Positions 16,525 to 24,769 of a stretch of 64,000 bases of DNA are shown in pieces (the first letter of the stretch is position 1; every line of letters starts with the position of its first letter). This DNA is from Desulfocapsa sp. (GTDB lineage: Bacteria; Desulfobacterota; Desulfobulbia; Desulfobulbales; Desulfocapsaceae). Below the pieces are notes generated by a model. The model did no database searches. It was not told where the DNA came from and saw nothing but the letters and a program-made list of their open reading frames with translations. The translations under genes and the position numbers were made by a program. The stretch spans positions 1 to 64,000 of the forward strand of contig VMSP01000006.1 of NCBI GenBank assembly GCA_013792135.1. Direction: 5' to 3'.

Positions 16525-17856
16525 TCAACGATTTCTCGTGGACTGGATGTGTCGGCCGATTTCCCTCATCCGGTCCAGAATAGCCTCTTCATCAAGGGTC
16601 AGGAGCTGTCGGTTACGCATGACCAGCCTGCCGTTAATGATGGAATGAATCACATCTGCCCCTCGTGCCGCATAGACCAAATGCGAGGGGATATTGTAGA
16701 GAGGGGTCAGGTGGGGTTGATTCAGGTCAAGCACAATAATATCGGCCTTCTTGCCGACAGCCAGGGTGCCGATATCGCTTTCCGCCTGCAGGCATGCAGC
16801 TCCCCCGAGAGTGGCGGCATGGAGGGTGGTCTCCGCATTCATGGCGGTGGGATCCATGTTGATCACCTTGTGCAGCTTGGCTACGGTATTCATCTCGCCG
16901 AACATATCCACGTCGTTGTTGCTGGCACTGCCGTCTGTTCCCAGGCCCAAAGTGATTCCCGCATTAAGTATTTTGACTGCCGGTGCTTCGCCGGAGGCCA
17001 ATTTCATATTTGATTCCGGACAGTGGGAAACCTTCACTCCATGCTGGGCCAGAGTGTTGATCTCCTGCTCGCTCATGATGACGCAGTGGACAGCCAAAGT
17101 GCGTTCATTGAGAAGCCCCAGTCTGTCCAGATGCTCCACCGGGGTACAACCATAACGCTCCCGGCAGATGGCGACTTCTGCCGTGTTCTCGGAGAGGTGG
17201 ATGACATAAGGGCAGTTGTGTTCAGCAGCCAGGGTTCCGAGACGTTGCAGGAGTTGAGGTGAACAGGTGTAGACGGAATGAGGATCGGCGGTGATCGTGA
17301 TCAGAGGGTGATTCTGATAGTGGTTGAACATCTCCCCCACATAGGTAAAACCGTTTTCCAGCTCACCATAATTAGGTGAGGGGAAATCGTAGAGCACTTC
17401 GCCGATCCAGGCGCGCATTCCTGATTCTTCAGTGGCCCGGGCTACTTCTTTGGCAAAAAGATACATGTCGCAGAAGCTGGTGGTACCCGACTTGATCATC
17501 TCGGCCAGAGAAAGCAGGGTGGAGTCGTAGACAATCTCGGGCGTGAGTTTGGCCTCGGCCGGGAAAATATGTTCCTGCAGCCAGGTCATGAGCGGCAGGT
17601 CATCGGCAAGACCTCGAAAACAGGCCATGGGGGCGTGGGTGTGGGTGTTGATGAGTCCCGGCATGATCAGGCCGTGTTCTTCATGGATGCGCTCGGCGTG
17701 TGGGTAGCGCTCGGCCAGCTCATCAGCTGTGCCGATGGCGATGATGCGATCTCCGGCCACGGCCACGCCCCCATTTTCTATACAGTCCTGCTGTCGCGAA
17801 GTGGGCAGGAGCCAGAGGCCGGTGATGAGCAGATCAGCGTGCTGTCTTTGTGGCAT
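16525..17856 (-). CDS. mtaD: 5-methylthioadenosine/S-adenosylhomocysteine deaminase
   Basis: From ATG 17856 (ribosome site CAGGAGAATAT) the protein is 443 residues. The amidohydrolase metal motif is NTHTHAPMACFRG, with further ligands at HLSENTAE, VSHCPESN and the catalytic Asp in LGTDGSASNN. This is the TRZ/ATZ subfamily that deaminates methylthioadenosine, SAH or related purines in the cytoplasm. The upstream purine nucleoside phosphorylase overlaps its start by 23 bases, so the two genes are translated together. This supports a deaminate-then-phosphorolyse salvage route. The longer frame up to 17970 lacks a ribosome site. Confidence 0.88.
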   Translation of the reverse strand: MPQRQHADLLITGLWLLPTSRQQDCIENGGVAVAGDRIIAIGTADELAERYPHAERIHEEHGLIMPGLINTHTHAPMACFRGLADDLPLMTWLQEHIFPAEAKLTPEIVYDSTLLSLAEMIKSGTTSFCDMYLFAKEVARATEESGMRAWIGEVLYDFPSPNYGELENGFTYVGEMFNHYQNHPLITITADPHSVYTCSPQLLQRLGTLAAEHNCPYVIHLSENTAEVAICRERYGCTPVEHLDRLGLLNERTLAVHCVIMSEQEINTLAQHGVKVSHCPESNMKLASGEAPAVKILNAGITLGLGTDGSASNNDVDMFGEMNTVAKLHKVINMDPTAMNAETTLHAATLGGAACLQAESDIGTLAVGKKADIIVLDLNQPHLTPLYNIPSHLVYAARGADVIHSIINGRLVMRNRQLLTLDEEAILDRMREIGRHIQSTRNR

Positions 17857-18688
17857 ATATTCTCCTGATGATTTCGATAATAAGACGTTCCAGTTGTGGT
17901 TCCACAAGGCCAGCGGCGGCAATGATCTCTTCCAGGATGATCGGCTGCATCTTGTCGGGATCATTGACATTGGAGATCACCGACAATCCCAGGACATCCA
18001 TGCCGGCGTGGCGGGCGACAATAATCTCCGGGATGGAAGACATGCCGACAGCATCTGCGCCGCAGCCACGCAGCCAGCGGGTTTCGGCCGGGGTTTCCAG
18101 GCTGGGTCCGGGGATGCAGGCATAGACGCCGGTGACCACCTTGTCAAGACCGCAGGTCTCAGCGCTCTCCAAGGCGACTTTGATCAGCTCCGGATTGTAG
18201 GGAATAGAAAAATCCGGAAATCGCGGCCCCCAGGAATCCACATTGGGGCCGCGCAGGGGGTTGTCGCCCAGCAGGTTGAGATGATCCCTGAAGATCATGA
18301 TGGAGCCGGGGGCAAAGGCAGGATTCAGCCCGCCCGCCGCATTGGTCAGGATCAGGGTCCGGACGCCGAGCAGGGAGAGGACGCGGATGGGAAAGGCCAC
18401 TTCTTTGCTGGAATATCCTTCGTAACAATGAAAACGTCCCTGAAGAATGATAACCGGGGTCCCGTGCAGATGGCCGATAATAAGATTACCCTGATGGCTG
18501 CTCACCGTGGAGCAGGGAAAGTTCGGGATCTCGTAATAAGGGAGGATCAAGTTCGGCTTTACCTGCCCGGCCAGTCCACCCAGCCCGGTTCCAAGCTGAA
18601 TCACCAGTGAAGGGATAAAGGGCAGCTGCTCACGCAGGAAAGCGACGCATTCTTCCACCTGTTGAATATACTTGTTTTTTTCTGTCAT
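17834..18688 (-). CDS. Purine nucleoside phosphorylase (PNP-I, trimeric type)
   Basis: From ATG 18688 the protein is 284 residues. Motifs are IQLGTGLGGL, GRFHCYEGYS (phosphate and sugar site), LTNAAGGLN, YACIPGPSLETPAE and VGMSSIPEIIVARHAG. The SSIPE segment and a purine-site Asn (ISNVND) suggest 6-oxopurine nucleosides (inosine, guanosine) more than MTA, which fits a partner deaminase producing methylthioinosine. The gene precedes and overlaps the deaminase. An in-frame TTG at 18748 would add 20 residues but seems less likely. Confidence 0.88.
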   Translation of the reverse strand: MTEKNKYIQQVEECVAFLREQLPFIPSLVIQLGTGLGGLAGQVKPNLILPYYEIPNFPCSTVSSHQGNLIIGHLHGTPVIILQGRFHCYEGYSSKEVAFPIRVLSLLGVRTLILTNAAGGLNPAFAPGSIMIFRDHLNLLGDNPLRGPNVDSWGPRFPDFSIPYNPELIKVALESAETCGLDKVVTGVYACIPGPSLETPAETRWLRGCGADAVGMSSIPEIIVARHAGMDVLGLSVISNVNDPDKMQPIILEEIIAAAGLVEPQLERLIIEIIRRIYATKTAR

Positions 18689-18988
18689 CTCTGGCCGGTA
18701 AAAAAGATTTAGCGAATTTCTAAGGTACTGAAGGGGAAATGATATCAAGTGAGGATAAGCTTACCGGAAGCAAGAAGATTTTTCAATGGAAGAGAAATGC
18801 CATTGTCAAACCATTCTGCAATGGCCAGAACGCTGGGAATGAAGATTGCAATTTCAAAACAGCGAAGGGCCGCACTGGGTGACCAGGGATTCAGATTCCT
18901 GCAAGGGGCCCAAAGGATTTTTGTTGTATGAATTTGTCTCACTCTACCACTTGCCGATCTGGGAAAATGAAAGCTGAGACAAAAGGAT
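18689..18988. other. Intergenic spacer, no clear gene
   Basis: About 300 bases between the PNP start and the RapZ-C stop on the same strand. A minus-strand frame of 89 codons crosses it and overlaps both neighbours, but has no ribosome site and no recognisable family. I see no strong hairpin. Confidence 0.4.
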
Positions 18989-19387
18989 TCAGTGGCTTTC
19001 TTTCTCGATATCACGATGATGGTGACTGACGGGAAAGGCTTCGTTTTTCAGAAGGGCGGCAAGGGCTTCAGTGACGGCCACAGAACGATGATGGCCTCCG
19101 GTGCAACCGATTGCGATGCGTAGTTCCTTTTTTCCGCTTTGCTGGTGGGCGGTCGCGAAAAAGCTGATGATTCGGTGCAGATGGCGCAGACAGTCGCTGC
19201 CCGACTGATTCCGGAGGACATAGTCAGCGATGGAGGATTTAAGCCCGGTAAAGGCGTGCAGGGTGTCGACGTGGTAGGGGTTGGCAAGAAAACGGACATC
19301 AAAGAGCAGATTCACATCCTGCGGCAGCCCGTATTTATAGCCAAAAGAGAAAATGGTGATGGTAAAGGAAGGCTCCACCACTGTCAA
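18989..19387 (-). CDS. Standalone RapZ C-terminal-like protein
   Basis: The product of about 132 residues matches only the C-terminal domain of RapZ (YvcJ): ITIFSFGYKYGLPQDVNLL, DVRFLANPYHV and IGCTGGHHRSVAVTEAL. Full RapZ has an N-terminal Walker-type ATPase domain of about 150 residues that is absent here. In E. coli the C-terminal domain binds small RNAs and GlcN6P, so an RNA- or sugar-phosphate-binding role is possible. The start is uncertain: TTG 19387 overlaps the phosphoribosyltransferase stop as TTGA, and GTG 19381 or 19378 also fit. Coupled translation with the preceding gene is likely. Confidence 0.75.
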   Translation of the reverse strand: MTVVEPSFTITIFSFGYKYGLPQDVNLLFDVRFLANPYHVDTLHAFTGLKSSIADYVLRNQSGSDCLRHLHRIISFFATAHQQSGKKELRIAIGCTGGHHRSVAVTEALAALLKNEAFPVSHHHRDIEKESH

Positions 19388-19953
19388 GGTGCTGCCCCCA
19401 GGATCTGATCTCGGGTGAAGATGACCTTGACCGGACAATTGTCCATCTGGTTGAGGGTGACGAATTTCATGATGTTTTCCACCCCGTTGCCGTCGAGGCT
19501 GTCGATGACGATGATAATCTTGACGATATAGGCTCCGAACTGGATGATTTCTTCAAGAGCCCTGATAAGCTGACTGCCTGTGGAGACGACATCGCCGACC
19601 AGAGCCACCCGATCTCCCGCCATGATCCGTGACTCAAGCCACTTTGGATTCAGAATGTCACCCTCCTTGCGCATGGAGTCGCGTATGTAAAAGACACCAA
19701 TCTCTTTGAGAAAGGCAGCCCGGCAGAGCACGGAAAGGATGGCATGACCCGGACCGCCCAAGGCACAAATGTTAAGGTCCTTGATTTCGTCATAGACCAG
19801 CTCACCGGCCAGTTTGATGCCCTGATGTTTCAGGGATATTTGGAAAAAATCAAAGTAGTCGCCAACGATTTTAGACGGTGTGCGAAAATGCCCTTCTTGC
19901 TTATAGGCCCTTTCGGCAATGAGTGTATTTAATTCCTCCCAGACGGTAGACAT
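19384..19953 (-). CDS. Orotate phosphoribosyltransferase-like protein
   Basis: The 189-residue protein has the PRPP-binding loop VALVGDVVSTGSQLIRALEE and a GGPGHAILSVLCRAAF segment like the OPRTase ribose-binding region, with FYIRDSMRKEGD in the place of the lysine-bearing hood (VRKxxK). It transfers or removes phosphoribosyl groups; the substrate base is uncertain because several residues differ from PyrE. It overlaps the RapZ-C gene and probably forms a two-gene operon with it. Confidence 0.75.
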   Translation of the reverse strand: MSTVWEELNTLIAERAYKQEGHFRTPSKIVGDYFDFFQISLKHQGIKLAGELVYDEIKDLNICALGGPGHAILSVLCRAAFLKEIGVFYIRDSMRKEGDILNPKWLESRIMAGDRVALVGDVVSTGSQLIRALEEIIQFGAYIVKIIIVIDSLDGNGVENIMKFVTLNQMDNCPVKVIFTRDQILGAAP

Positions 19954-20278
19954 GACAACCTCTCTCTCCTTCTATGCACAAGTGAAAAATATAATGCTCT
20001 CACTCCATTTTATAGGGAGTTCCGGCGTTTATGGCAATAGATTATTGGAAAAAAGAAAGAAATTCTACCGTTATCTTTTAGAACGTTATGAAAACAGAGA
20101 TGATTTTGATCATTGGCGGCCGGGCGGGGGACTGTTTTCAATGCAGCGCCCTGTTGTCCTTTCCTGTATATGCGGGTACTCTGCAGGCGAGAGCGTCATG
20201 AAACTTTCTCAGTAGAGGTCGGAGCTGCCGGATGAGCAGAGAGCGCAGGGAAGAGACAAAAAAAACAGGGGCACAAGC
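19954..20278. other. Divergent intergenic region, no gene seen
   Basis: About 325 bases between the divergent phosphoribosyltransferase and thioesterase genes. The start is AT-rich (AAAAATATAATGCTCTCAC and later AAAGAAAGAAATTC), consistent with promoters, but I cannot fix a -35/-10 pair. A plus-strand frame through the region overlaps the transferase start and looks spurious. Confidence 0.4.
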
Positions 20279-20686
20279 ATGTATTCCATTTTTGAGACAG
20301 AAATTACCGTGCGGCCGGATGATATCGATATGAACAATCATGTCCATTATTCCCGCTATCTTGATTACATCCTCATGGCCCGTTATGACCAGATGAAAAA
20401 GGACTACAAGGTGTCCATGGAGGAATTTGTGGAACAAGGGCATTCCTGGGTGGCCTCACAGGTCAATATTATCTATAAACGGCCGATTCTGCTTAAGGAT
20501 CGGGTGACGGTTCGTACTCAGCTCCGGAGTTTTCAAGGAGCCATGGCTATGGTCAATTTCTGGATCGTCAAGAGCGATGGCGGGAAGGTGGCAGCTCAGG
20601 GGGAGGTGAGTTACACCATGGTCTCAATCAAAAGCGGTAGGCCCATCCGTATCCCCGGTGAAATAATAGAAAAATATCAGGTGTGA
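20279..20686 (+). CDS. Acyl-CoA thioesterase (4HBT, YbgC-like)
   Basis: The 135-residue hotdog protein has the 4HBT signature VRPDDIDMNNHVHYSRYLDY, with the catalytic Asp and the NHV turn, and the strands QVNIIYKRPILLKDRVTVRTQL. It hydrolyses acyl-CoA thioesters in the cytoplasm. ATG 20279 lies after AGGGGCACAAGC. It stands alone. Length matches single hotdog enzymes. Confidence 0.82.
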   Translation: MYSIFETEITVRPDDIDMNNHVHYSRYLDYILMARYDQMKKDYKVSMEEFVEQGHSWVASQVNIIYKRPILLKDRVTVRTQLRSFQGAMAMVNFWIVKSDGGKVAAQGEVSYTMVSIKSGRPIRIPGEIIEKYQV

Positions 20687-20850
20687 GGCGTGTCCTCTTT
20701 CCAGGTGGTATCGGTTAGGGAGACAACCTGAAGGGAATAAACAATGTTTTTTGATGTTATATGATTATTGGCTTCAGGCAGCCTTTTTCAGTTGTGCACG
20801 TCCGTCAGCGTTAGGAAAGCGGACGAGTTTTCTGGTGATCTGAGTTTGAT

Positions 20851-21447
20851 TTACGGGCCGTATCCCAGGCCGATGTCAGTGACCTCTTCGCCTGGCATAA
20901 GGATAAAATAGCTTGAACCGTCCGCGGCCATGATCTTTAATTCATATGGATTGGTCCTGGTCAACAGGGAGGCAATGCGTCCATTTGGAAGCACGCAGGG
21001 TGAATTGTCATTATGAAACTGTTCGGTTATTTTGACCGGCAAGGTGCCTCCAGAAGGAAGCCGCCAGATCTGTTCATAGTTTTCGGCCTCCTCAAAGACG
21101 ATGGAGCCGGCCGGCCCGTAATCGGGCTGATTGAGGAAGGTAGAGCCATCGGCCTGGGCCGTGGCGACGGACACACGGAACCCGGTGCCGTTGCTCTTCA
21201 CTTCACAGATAGATGAATTGTCATAGGAGTCCGTGCCGCACTTGAACAGGACCTTGGCTCCATCTGCGGAGATGGAGGGCTGCTGATTGAAGGGAAAGGT
21301 CGAGCCTGCTGTCATGCTTCTTTTCTGACGATCCGTTGTCGTACGGCAGGGAGTTTGCTTCTTCTCAAGGTGACCGGCTGACATGTCAAACCTCATGACT
21401 GGGAAATAATGGGGTGGTAGTAAAATTAAATAATTTCCTTCCACCAT
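20851..21447 (-). pseudogene. TolB-like beta-propeller protein, probable C-terminal remnant
   Basis: The C-terminal ~145 residues contain PD40/TolB-type blades: QQPSISADGAKVLFKCG, QPDYGPAGSIVFEEA with QIWRLPSGG, and SPCVLPNGRIASLLTRTN with LKIMAADGSS. The N-terminal ~50 residues do not resemble a blade or a signal peptide and include low-complexity TTTDRQKRSM. Intact proteins of this kind have a signal peptide and six to eight blades, so this is probably the truncated end of a periplasmic propeller. It borders a further decayed gene. Confidence 0.5.
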
Positions 21448-21658
21448 CCGAAAGGCCGCCCTCTCTTTTTTTTTGTTGCAGTCGCCTTCCCGTCAAGTTC
21501 TTTCGAATTTGGGTCTGTGCAAACCTTCGGGTGATGCACCATTTACTCTGTTTAAAGACCGGCGGGTTTTGATCCAAGCCCAATTTTCTGTGATGGCGAA
21601 CAGCCTGATACTGCAAAGAGATGTCTGGTCACAAGCTACTTGCTGAACCATGGATAGA

Positions 21659-22412
21659 CTAAAAAAGCAAGGCGGCACACGTCAGAGAAACATATTGATT
21701 GAATGGTAACCCGAACTTCCTGCAAATAAATCGGCTCAGCGGTTTGTCCACAGAGGAAATCTCCTTTTTCCTCTTGACTTTACTTATCATAGATGACCCT
21801 GTTTTTTCAGGAATGGATGTTAGAAACTGTTCTCTCAGCCCGCAGTGCAGGTACAGATGGCGGCGCAGGAAGAGCCAGAGGCATAACGCGCAACTACCGG
21901 AGATGAGGGCAAGGATGCCGATGTAGCGGATTTTGTCCGGCCAGTCCAGCGATACCGCAGCCATGCTCAGGGCGCCGCAGAGAAAGTAAGAAAAGAACAT
22001 GATCGAAGAGGCGGTGCCCGCGTCCTTGTGCCCCTGTTCCAAGATCAGGTTGCTGGAGGGGGGCCGACTCATCCCCAGGAAAAAGGTGATGATACCATGG
22101 GCAGGGCAAAGCGCAGGGGTCCGTTGATCATGGGAGAAAGCAGGCCGATAATCAGAGGCGGCTGCGGCCAAAGCGGTCGGAGAGTGGGCCGTAGATCAGC
22201 AGTGAGCCACAGTAGGCGACAAAAAAGAGAACCAGGGTCAGGTTGACGATGGCCAAGGGGAGTTGCCAGGTTTCCACCAGGTGGGGAATGGCCGGCAGGT
22301 ACATGACTGTGGCCAATGGTGGAAAGGCGGAAAGCAGGGCCGGAAGCAGGATAAAAAGGAACATTGCGCCGCCATCGGGTCGATAGGGTGCATAATCAGG
22401 TGTGGGCGGCAC
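21659..22412 (-). pseudogene. Bcr/CflA-type MFS transporter, internally deleted
   Basis: The 5' part (22412-22152) encodes the first two helices and the MFS motif LIYGPLSDRFGRSRL. The rest of the N-terminal half and much of the C-terminal half are missing. The 3' part (to 21659) resumes with FFLGMSRPPSSNLILEQ and DAGTASSIMFFSYFLCGALS, typical of the last helices of Bcr/CflA drug exporters. Around 22090-22160 another frame reads LLSPMINGPLRFALPM, so the junction also contains a frameshift. About 200 or more residues are lost compared with a ~400-residue transporter. It is not functional. Confidence 0.8.
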
Positions 22413-22435
22413 AGGTTGAAGCTCGTTAAGGGTTT

Positions 22436-22726
22436 TTAAAGGGAGCAGCTTTTGTTCTTTTTCAAGCCGGAAAGAGAATTGTTCTTGTCAAAATCATATA
22501 AAGGATCTTCCCTCCTGGGCTGGAGGGAAGATCCTTTGACTGGACCGCAGTGAGAACGTCGAAGAGTGCGTACTGTTGAGGGGCATCTTGAAAAGATAGA
22601 CTCGTTGTTGCCAAGGTCCCTGACAAAGTGGGCAGGGCAGGGAAAGCGTCCGCCGTGGGCACGGACCGCTTCTGGTGTTTGGATATCTTTCATATACATG
22701 AGTCTTTCGTTGTCATCAATACTCAT
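22436..22726 (-). CDS. Hypothetical short protein downstream of the CarS-like fusion
   Basis: A 96-codon frame starts 12 bases after the fusion gene, with MSIDDNERLMYMKDIQTPEA. I do not recognise it. It runs through a strong hairpin at 22500-22535, which argues that the true product, if any, is shorter, or that the gene is decayed. No good ribosome site is present. Confidence 0.25.
   Translation of the reverse strand: MSIDDNERLMYMKDIQTPEAVRAHGGRFPCPAHFVRDLGNNESIFSRCPSTVRTLRRSHCGPVKGSSLQPRREDPLYDFDKNNSLSGLKKNKSCSL
22500..22535 (-). terminator. Strong hairpin, possible operon terminator
   Basis: A perfect 15-bp stem, AAGGATCTTCCCTCC (22500-22514) with GGAGGGAAGATCCTT (22521-22535), has a 6-base loop. 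On the minus strand it is followed by ATATGATTTT, only a weak U-tract. It lies about 200 bases downstream of the lipid/protease operon. Confidence 0.5.
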
Positions 22727-22738
22727 CTTAAGATGTCT

Positions 22739-24172
22739 TTATGGCGAAAAGGTAGTATCTGTTAGGTCCACATCTCCCTTTACCAGAGTGATGACAGTGA
22801 TCTCTCCCGGGCAGTTGAAGCGCAGGGGGATGCTGGAGGCGCCGGCGCCGCGGCTCGTATAGCCCTGCATCGACCGGTATTGCCAGTGGCCGGATGCGGT
22901 GAAGCGGGGTGCCCTGGAGTTGGTGAAGATGGGTCCGCATTTTATTGTGTCGGGCAGGCAGATCTGGCCGCCGTGGGTGTGGCCGCAGAGGTAAAGATCG
23001 GCGTTGCATTGTGCTGCTTCCCGGTAGGACTCCGGGGAATGGGCGAGGAAGATGGTGAAGCATTGGGCCGGGACATCGCGGAAGGCCTCTTCGGCATTGG
23101 CCATCTTGTAATAATGGGGGTCGTCGACGCCGACGATCAAGATCTTCCCGCCGTTTCTCTCAATCGGCCATGATTCATTGATCAGCATGATCAGGCCGGC
23201 CTCCTCGAAATCCGGAGCCATTTCCAGACAATCATGATTGCCGAGGACGCCGAGGAGGCCATGGCGGGTGCGGACATGGGGCAGGAGGCGGCGCAGATGT
23301 CGAAGACAGGGGGCAATGGGTCCGTAGGTCTGCATCCGAATATCCCCGCCAATCAGACAAAGATCGACCTCAATGTCCTGCAGGTGAGTAATGAGGCTAT
23401 CGGTCAGGCCATCGAGTCCGTCCAAGTGGAGATCCGTCAACAGGAGGATGCGAAACTGGTCAAAGGCGTCAGGCAGTGAGGGGAAGAAGAATGTTTTTTT
23501 CACCACCTCTATCTTGAGGGCATTACGGGTACCTTTTTCATACAGGCCGGTTACCTTAAACAGCGGAGCAAGAATAACCAGATCTGCAAGAACGCTGGTC
23601 AGATTGAACAGGGCCTGCCATCTGGCCAGAGGGAAATGGCAGGCTCTCCATTCACGCAGACGAACCGTTGAACGGACCTGGCGCGGATAATTTTCCAGCG
23701 GTGGTCGGTACATGATAAAATACCAGAAACGGGAACTCCAATAGGCGATGATGATAAACAAAATCTGAATTACCGCAATCTGTTCCCAGCTAAGATCCAG
23801 AACATGGGTAAGGAACAAGGCGGGGAAAAGGGATTCAAAGAGTTGATCAAGGATGACGATCTCGGTACCGCTTTTCAGGGTCCGGCGACGTTTAATAAAG
23901 CTGGATAGGAGGTCGCCGCTCATGGCCAGTAAGGCGGTAAGAGCTCCAACCCACCATGCAATGCCGATCAGGGGGGTGACCATGATTCCCCCCAGCAGGC
24001 TGGAGAGGATGCCGCGGATAGTCTTGTGCGGACCGAAGATGGGTTGCTGGTCTCGCCATACTCTACCGCCATCGAGCGGCATATTCCAACGGTCGCCAAA
24101 GAACATGCTGATAAGGGGCGGAAGTGCGTTGATCCACAGGAGATAAAGAGCAATAGTGGCCGCCACAATCAT
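22739..24172 (-). CDS. Fusion: CarS-like CDP-lipid synthase + metallophosphoesterase
   Basis: Residues about 1-165 form a membrane domain with ISMFFGDRWNMPLDGG, PIFGPHKTIRGILSSLLGG and SGDLLSSFIKRR, the signature of the CarS-like (CDP-archaeol synthase, PF01864) family, which uses CTP to activate a lipid. Residues about 235-477 are a calcineurin-type phosphoesterase (YkuE-like): LLLTDLHLDG, LIGGDIRM, GVLGNHDC, FLAHSPES and LCGHTHGGQ, all metal ligands present. The fusion would face the membrane with both activities. It is the last gene after sppA, a Gate-domain protein and a CDP-alcohol transferase on the same strand. I infer a phospholipid role, with the phosphoesterase possibly removing a terminal phosphate such as that of PGP. 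Confidence 0.75.
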   Translation of the reverse strand: MIVAATIALYLLWINALPPLISMFFGDRWNMPLDGGRVWRDQQPIFGPHKTIRGILSSLLGGIMVTPLIGIAWWVGALTALLAMSGDLLSSFIKRRRTLKSGTEIVILDQLFESLFPALFLTHVLDLSWEQIAVIQILFIIIAYWSSRFWYFIMYRPPLENYPRQVRSTVRLREWRACHFPLARWQALFNLTSVLADLVILAPLFKVTGLYEKGTRNALKIEVVKKTFFFPSLPDAFDQFRILLLTDLHLDGLDGLTDSLITHLQDIEVDLCLIGGDIRMQTYGPIAPCLRHLRRLLPHVRTRHGLLGVLGNHDCLEMAPDFEEAGLIMLINESWPIERNGGKILIVGVDDPHYYKMANAEEAFRDVPAQCFTIFLAHSPESYREAAQCNADLYLCGHTHGGQICLPDTIKCGPIFTNSRAPRFTASGHWQYRSMQGYTSRGAGASSIPLRFNCPGEITVITLVKGDVDLTDTTFSP

Positions 24173-24210
24173 TGTATTTTTCCTTCTATTGTGCAGTCAA
24201 AAAAGCAGGC

Positions 24211-24762
24211 TTAGCGAGTGGATGACTCTTTATCTCTCTGCTGCCGGCGGAGTGCCTGATAAAAAAGCAGACCGTAATCACCGGCAGCAATGAGGCTGCA
24301 GGACACGGTGACAAAGAGGGCAACCGGGGTCATCCCTGGAAAAAGGACCACCGTGAGCAGCAGGATAAATTGTCCCGCTGTGGCCAGCTTACCTGACCAC
24401 CTGGCCCCCATCTCGCGGAAGGAATCCCAGGATCGGATTGTTGCCGCATATCCGGCGGCAATCCCAACGGTCAGATCGCGGGCAATCACTGCCGGAATCC
24501 ACCAGATCGGGAATTTTCCGGTCATGGCAAAGGTGATCAGGGCAGCGAGCATGAACATTTTGTCAGCAACGGCATCCAGCAGGCCTCCCTGCCAGCTTGA
24601 TACCTTCCAGCGTCTGGCGCACCAGCCGTCAAGAAAATCACTGGCCCCGCTGCCCAGAATAAGCCAGACCCACAGTTCTTCGGGACAGAAAGGAAAGAGA
24701 CAGGCCAGACCCAGGCGCAAGGCGGATAAGATATTGGGAATAAGGGCCAGATATCGTTTCAT
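24211..24762 (-). CDS. CDP-alcohol phosphatidyltransferase
   Basis: The membrane protein of about 183 residues has the family motif SDFLDGWCARRWKVSSWQGG followed by LLDAVADK, that is Dx2DGx2ARx8Gx3Dx3D with all aspartates. It transfers a phosphatidyl (or other CDP-linked lipid) group to an alcohol, often glycerol-3-phosphate. ATG 24762 is preferred; TTG 24783 would overlap the upstream gene. It sits between the Gate-domain gene and the CarS-like fusion, suggesting a linked pathway. PgsA is one candidate, but the acceptor cannot be told. Confidence 0.8.
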   Translation of the reverse strand: MKRYLALIPNILSALRLGLACLFPFCPEELWVWLILGSGASDFLDGWCARRWKVSSWQGGLLDAVADKMFMLAALITFAMTGKFPIWWIPAVIARDLTVGIAAGYAATIRSWDSFREMGARWSGKLATAGQFILLLTVVLFPGMTPVALFVTVSCSLIAAGDYGLLFYQALRRQQRDKESSTR

Positions 24763-24769
24763 GTCGGAA

